Assembly (NCBI RefSeq): GCF_001746365.1
Contig: NZ_MJAJ01000005.1
Location: 186,528-250,527, forward strand
DNA length: 64,000 nucleotides
Direction of reading: 5' to 3'
Source of the DNA: Streptomyces sp. LUP30
GTDB taxonomy: Bacteria; Actinomycetota; Actinomycetes; Streptomycetales; Streptomycetaceae
The translations under genes and the position numbers were made by a program. Positions 60,876 through 64,000 of the stretch are shown here, one piece after another. Each line of letters opens with the position of its first letter. The stretch's first letter is position 1. A model generated the notes under the pieces. It was not told where the DNA came from and did no database searches. It saw only the letters and a list, made by a program, of their open reading frames with translations.

Positions 60876-61691
60876 TCATGAGCGGCACCCTCCCACGCGC
60901 CGGGTGCTCAGGGCCACGTCGTCCATGCGGAGGTCGTACGAGGAGGGCGTGGGGTCGGCCTGGTACAGCTGCCAGCCGAGCTTGAGCGTGTCGAAGTGCG
61001 GGAAGACGAAGTCGTCCGCCGTGCCGCCGTGCTCCTTCGTGGAGACGGTCAGGTCGGACTGCTCGACGCCGTCCTGATACACGGTGACGCGGTTGTCCGC
61101 TGCGTCGAGGTGGAACTCGACGCAGCTCCAGGCGTCGGCCGTGGCCGGGGCGGAGGTCTTCCATGCCGTCCAGTCGCCGGTGGGGCCCAGGTCGGAGCCG
61201 ACGCCCCAGAAGTTCGCCCGTGAGGTGGGAACGTACTGGCCGCCCAGCGGGCGTACCAGCGTGGGGGTGTCGGAGCCGGACGCCTCGGCGATGGTCCAGT
61301 GCGCCCAGTCGGGGGCCTGGGGGAACCGGTCCACCCGCAGCCGCAGACGGGCCCAGAAACTGTTTCCGGCGGGTGCGAGGCCGGGGAGCACGAGGAAGGC
61401 GTGACCGTTGCCCTCGGTGCGCAGCCGCAGTTCGCGGCCGTGGCCGGTGGAGCTCGGTTCGACGGTCAGCGAGCCGTCGGAGACGTCGGTGGTCCAGCCG
61501 CGTCCCGCGATGACCGGGCCGAGCGGGAGACGGTCGAAGTTCTCCCGGACGGAGGGGGCGTGCCGGGCGGGAGACGCCGAGGCGGTGGGGGTGTGCACGC
61601 CGGTGGGACCGGCCGAGGCGGTGGGGGATGTCGCGAGCAGCGCGGCCGTCGCGGCGGACAGCGCGGCGGCGAACTTCCTCATGCGTGTCAT
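60876..61691 (-). CDS. Secreted beta-jelly-roll protein, Cip1-like
   Basis: This 271-residue exported protein starts MTRMRKFAAALSAATAALLA with cleavage near SAGPTG. The mature domain has GNSFWARLRLRVDRFPQAPD, DWAHWTIAEASGSDTPTL and WSCVEFHLDAADNRVTVYQDG. These beta-sandwich repeats resemble Cip1 and the streptomycete Tat/Sec proteins near plant-cell-wall enzymes. The start at 61691 or 61682 is not resolved. Cip1-like proteins bind or cleave polysaccharide. The neighbouring genes do not show a degradation cluster, so the target is a guess. Confidence 0.6.
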   Translation of the reverse strand: MTRMRKFAAALSAATAALLATSPTASAGPTGVHTPTASASPARHAPSVRENFDRLPLGPVIAGRGWTTDVSDGSLTVEPSSTGHGRELRLRTEGNGHAFLVLPGLAPAGNSFWARLRLRVDRFPQAPDWAHWTIAEASGSDTPTLVRPLGGQYVPTSRANFWGVGSDLGPTGDWTAWKTSAPATADAWSCVEFHLDAADNRVTVYQDGVEQSDLTVSTKEHGGTADDFVFPHFDTLKLGWQLYQADPTPSSYDLRMDDVALSTRRVGGCRS

Positions 61692-61721
61692 GAGCACAGT
61701 CTGCCGCACGCGCCACCGCGG

Positions 61722-62894
61722 TCAGCCCACCCGGTCCCCCAACACCGCTTCAGCGGTGGGCAGTTGGGGTGCCGGAGGCGCGCAGGGGACCGGTTTGCGG
61801 ATCAGCAGGAGCGCCGCGTCGTCATGCAGGCGACCGCCGACATGCGCCAGCAGTTCGTCGTGGATCGCGCCGAGCGTGCGCGACGGCTCGTCGGACAGAT
61901 GCCGCGTGAGCCCTTCGACGAGCGGGTAGAACGCGCGGTCGCGGTCCCGGGCCTCGATGACCCCGTCGGTGTACAGCAGCAGCTGGTCGCCGTCCGCGAA
62001 GGTCAGCTCCTGCAGACCGGGGGTCTGGTCGGTCAGGGCGCGCAGCCCGAGGGGCGGGGCGGGCGGCGCGGGCTCCACCGCCTCGATCTCCTTCGACGCA
62101 CGCACCAGCAGAGGGGGCGCGTGTCCGCAGTTCACCACTTCCAGCACTCCGGGCCGGGGGCAGCCGGCAATCACGGCGGTGACGAAGTCGTCGGCCCCGA
62201 GGTTGCGCGCGAGACTCCGCTCGATCCGGTCGACGACGGCGAGCAGATCGGGTTCGTCGTACGCGGCCTCGCGGAAGACGCCGAGGACGAGCGCCGCGGT
62301 GCCCACCGCCGGCAGCCCCTTGCCGCGCACGTCCCCCACGATCAGCCGTACGCCGTACGGGGTGGGCACCAGCGCGTACAGGTCCCCGCCGATCCTGGCC
62401 TCGGCGGCCGCGGCGCTGTAGCGGACGGCCGCCTCGAAGGGACCGACCGTCGGCGGCACCGGCTTGAGCAGCGCGTGCTGGGCGGCCTCGGCGACCGACC
62501 GGACGTCCGCGAGGACCCGCTCCCGACGCGAGCGCAGGGCGCCGGCCAGGGCGCTCGCCGAGGTGACGGCCAGCAGGGCGGCCGGCACGGCGGCCAGCTC
62601 GGCCCCGGAGGCGCCGTCGCGGGCGCCGAGCGCCACGCCCAGGCCCGCGGCGAGGAGCCCCACGCCGAGGACGCCGCGCGGTCCGTCCGTGCTGGCGGCC
62701 AGCGCGGGGCCGGCCGCCAACAGCGGCAGCCAGACCGTCCCGGCTCCGCCGAGGAGGAAGACGAGCCCGATGACGAGGGTGATCAGTACGGGCAGGAGCG
62801 GACCTGCCGCCGCCACCCGGTGTCCGAACAGCCGCGTCGAGCGGGGGTCGCCGTCATGGTTGCGGGCCTGACTCATCTGGTCCGTAATCCTCAC
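61722..62894 (-). CDS. Membrane-anchored PP2C phosphatase
   Basis: This 390-residue phosphatase has three or four N-terminal membrane helices (about 30-115; LLPVLITLVIGLVFLLGG, WLPLLAAGPALA, GVLGVGLLAAGLGVALGA), a linker and a SpoIIE-type PP2C domain with GGDLYALVPT, GDVRGKGLPAVGTAAL, NCGHAPPLLV, LYTDGVIEARD and HDDAALLL. RsbU-class phosphatases with a membrane front may sense envelope or small hydrophobic signals. The GTG at 62894 (or ATG 62876) is not resolved. It probably acts alone, as no STAS gene is adjacent. Confidence 0.86.
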   Translation of the reverse strand: MRITDQMSQARNHDGDPRSTRLFGHRVAAAGPLLPVLITLVIGLVFLLGGAGTVWLPLLAAGPALAASTDGPRGVLGVGLLAAGLGVALGARDGASGAELAAVPAALLAVTSASALAGALRSRRERVLADVRSVAEAAQHALLKPVPPTVGPFEAAVRYSAAAAEARIGGDLYALVPTPYGVRLIVGDVRGKGLPAVGTAALVLGVFREAAYDEPDLLAVVDRIERSLARNLGADDFVTAVIAGCPRPGVLEVVNCGHAPPLLVRASKEIEAVEPAPPAPPLGLRALTDQTPGLQELTFADGDQLLLYTDGVIEARDRDRAFYPLVEGLTRHLSDEPSRTLGAIHDELLAHVGGRLHDDAALLLIRKPVPCAPPAPQLPTAEAVLGDRVG

Positions 62895-62920
62895 CTGTGC
62901 GCCGGGTACATCTGAAATGT

Positions 62921-62940
62921 CCGTTTCCCTTAGGAAACGG
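62921..62940 (-). terminator. Hairpin between IclR and membrane PP2C genes
   Basis: CCGTTTCC (62921-62928), loop CTTA and GGAAACGG (62933-62940) form a perfect 8-bp stem between two minus-strand genes. It may end the IclR message or act as an operator for the PP2C gene; no T-tract follows. Confidence 0.45.
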
Positions 62941-62987
62941 GGTCGGCGCGGCTGCTCACAAGGATCAGGTTTTCAGATAGTGAACGA

Positions 62988-63746
62988 TCAGAAGGTAAGG
63001 GAAAGACTCCTGGTCACGCGGCCGGCGGTCGGGAGGAGCCGGTCGCGTACCTCCTCGAGCCGGGGCAGCCGGTCCACCGGCAGGGAGACGCCGAGCGAGC
63101 CGAGGGTGTCGCCGCTGTAGACCGGCACCGCCACGCAGACCGTGCCGAGGGCGTACTCCTCCAGATCCGTGACCCCCGGGGCCGCGGGAGAGGCGTCCAG
63201 TTGCCGGAGGAGTTCGGGGGCGCTGGTGATGGTCCTCGGCGTGAGGTCGGCGAGGTGGTGGCGGGAGAGGTAGTCCTTGCGGGCGTCGTCGTCCAGCTCG
63301 CGCAACACGGACTTGCCGAGCGCGGTGGCGTGACCCGCGTCCTCGAATCCGACCCACAGGTCGACGCGGGGCGTCCGGGGTCCGTCGACGATCTCCGCGA
63401 CCCTGATCTCGCCGTCCTCGTAGAAGGTGAGGTAGGCGGCGGTCGCGAGCTCGTCGCGCAGCGCGGCGAGCGTGGGGCGGACCCGGCTGAGCAGCGCCTG
63501 TCCGCGACTCGCGGTGTGCAGCGTCTGCACCCTGTCCCCCAGGATGAACCCGCCGTCCTGGAGTTTGCGCAGGTAGCCGTCGTGGACCAGGGTGCGCAGC
63601 AGATGGTAGGCGGTGGCCAGGGGCAGGTCCGCCTCCCGTGCCAGCTGTTTCGCCGGCGCGCCGTTGTCGTGCGCGCTCACCGCCTCCAGCAGGCGGAACG
63701 CTCGCTGTACGGAGGCGATCAGCGTGGGGCCGTCCCGCGCGTTCAT
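62988..63746 (-). CDS. IclR family transcriptional regulator
   Basis: This 252-residue regulator has an N-terminal winged helix (RAFRLLEAVSAHDNGAPAKQLAREADLPLATAYHLLRTL, quoted here in pieces: PAKQLAREADLPLATAYHLL), then the IclR effector domain with GHATALGKSVLRELDD and VAVPVYSGDTLGSLGVSLP. It should respond to an aromatic or other small acid. The ATG at 63746 is chosen as the first conserved Met. Its target is not evident; the upstream gene (partly outside the window) is a candidate. Confidence 0.85.
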   Translation of the reverse strand: MNARDGPTLIASVQRAFRLLEAVSAHDNGAPAKQLAREADLPLATAYHLLRTLVHDGYLRKLQDGGFILGDRVQTLHTASRGQALLSRVRPTLAALRDELATAAYLTFYEDGEIRVAEIVDGPRTPRVDLWVGFEDAGHATALGKSVLRELDDDARKDYLSRHHLADLTPRTITSAPELLRQLDASPAAPGVTDLEEYALGTVCVAVPVYSGDTLGSLGVSLPVDRLPRLEEVRDRLLPTAGRVTRSLSLTF

Positions 63747-64000
63747 ACGAACAGCGTGCGCCGGACACCCGGTGCAGGCAACACCCGTGCCGCGGGCCCG
63801 TCGCGCCGCACACCGCCACGACACGGGTCACGGGCCCCGCGGTGGCGCGTCCGGCAGTGTGCGGTCGTCCCGGGCGACGGTCTCCGACGTCGGACGCGGG
63901 CCACGAGTCGCCGGAGGGCGATGTCGAGTTCGAGGACGTTCACGCGCGGCTCGCCGACGAAGCCGAGGGTGCGTCCCGCGACGTGTTCCCGGGCCGGCTT
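63743..64000 (-). other. Partial reading frame at the window edge
   Basis: The minus-strand frame stays open from the window end to 63743 and reads GRTLGFVGEPRVNVLELDIA near its start, which looks protein-like; the end becomes Arg-rich and low-complexity. It could be the C-terminus of a gene cut by the window edge. The plus strand is also open there. No family is recognised. Confidence 0.3.

Noticed and set aside
62914-62919. GGGTAC as a SigB -10 box near the membrane PP2C gene
   Set aside because: It is on the plus strand, while the adjacent genes run on the minus strand, and no -35 partner was found.

Overview
The window is very GC-rich. It has codon third positions that are almost always G or C, many GTG starts, 1-4 nt gene overlaps, lipobox and Sec signals of actinobacterial type, and a single in-frame TTA codon. 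It also has a methylmalonyl-CoA mutase operon, a mycothiol-dependent formaldehyde dehydrogenase, a gamma-butyrolactone-type receptor and six SpoIIE/RsbU-type PP2C phosphatases. Together these point to a Streptomyces chromosome, probably an arm or near-arm region rich in stress, signalling and secreted-enzyme genes. I see no tRNA, rRNA, CRISPR array, insertion sequence or prophage.

Layout. 0.2-1.9 kb: formaldehyde detoxification pair (MBL hydrolase, mscR) on the minus strand. 2.2-5.4 kb: sugar ABC importer (lipoprotein, ATPase, permease). 5.7-10.5 kb: receiver-PP2C, CHASE3 histidine kinase and single-domain receiver in one operon, then a PAS-PP2C. 10.8-13.8 kb: small accessory genes (GvpU-like protein, histone H1-like winged-helix protein, DUF3224, GNAT, VOC). 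14.0-19.7 kb: mutA-mutB-meaB and a CMD-family protein. 19.7-29.4 kb: secreted hydrolase, GntR regulator, SCO6745-type protein, LacI regulator divergent from a secreted clan GH-A glycosidase with a ricin lectin domain, and two quinone-oxidoreductase-like enzymes around an ArsR regulator. 29.5-34.5 kb: GNAT, lipoprotein, P450, leucine-rich-repeat-variant protein, DHFR-like protein. 34.6-37.3 kb: GAF-ANTAR protein and a STAS / PAS-PP2C pair preceded by what looks like a truncated rsbQ. 37.5-42.9 kb: S9 peptidase, amidotransferase of the NAGGN type, a 22-codon ORF and a YbdK-type ligase, all in one overlapping operon. 43.1-53.2 kb: large PP2C proteins, SDR, methyltransferase, a molybdopterin oxidoreductase with a small partner, a PRC-barrel protein and a small membrane protein. 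53.4-63.7 kb: alpha/beta hydrolase, then an avenolide-type cassette (P450, ArpA/ScbR-class receptor, acyl-CoA oxidase), NDH-2-like oxidoreductase, secreted Cip1-like protein, membrane PP2C and an IclR regulator.

Two systems stand out. First, 54.7-59.3 kb carries a P450, an autoregulator receptor and an acyl-CoA oxidase in the order known for cyp17-avaR1-aco of the avenolide (butenolide hormone) system. ARE-like boxes are placed on the receptor and aco promoters, so this is probably the strain's hormone switch. Second, 37.5-42.9 kb combines an N-acetylglutaminylglutamine-type amidotransferase with a non-standard ligase (YbdK family) and a non-standard peptidase (S9), plus a tiny overlapping ORF. 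This looks like a variant pathway for a small amidated peptide or osmolyte.

The six PP2C phosphatases, the single STAS anti-anti-sigma protein and at least one SigB-like promoter (upstream of the PRC-barrel gene) suggest the region feeds a partner-switching general stress response. Function assignments rest on reading motifs by eye; no database search was possible.
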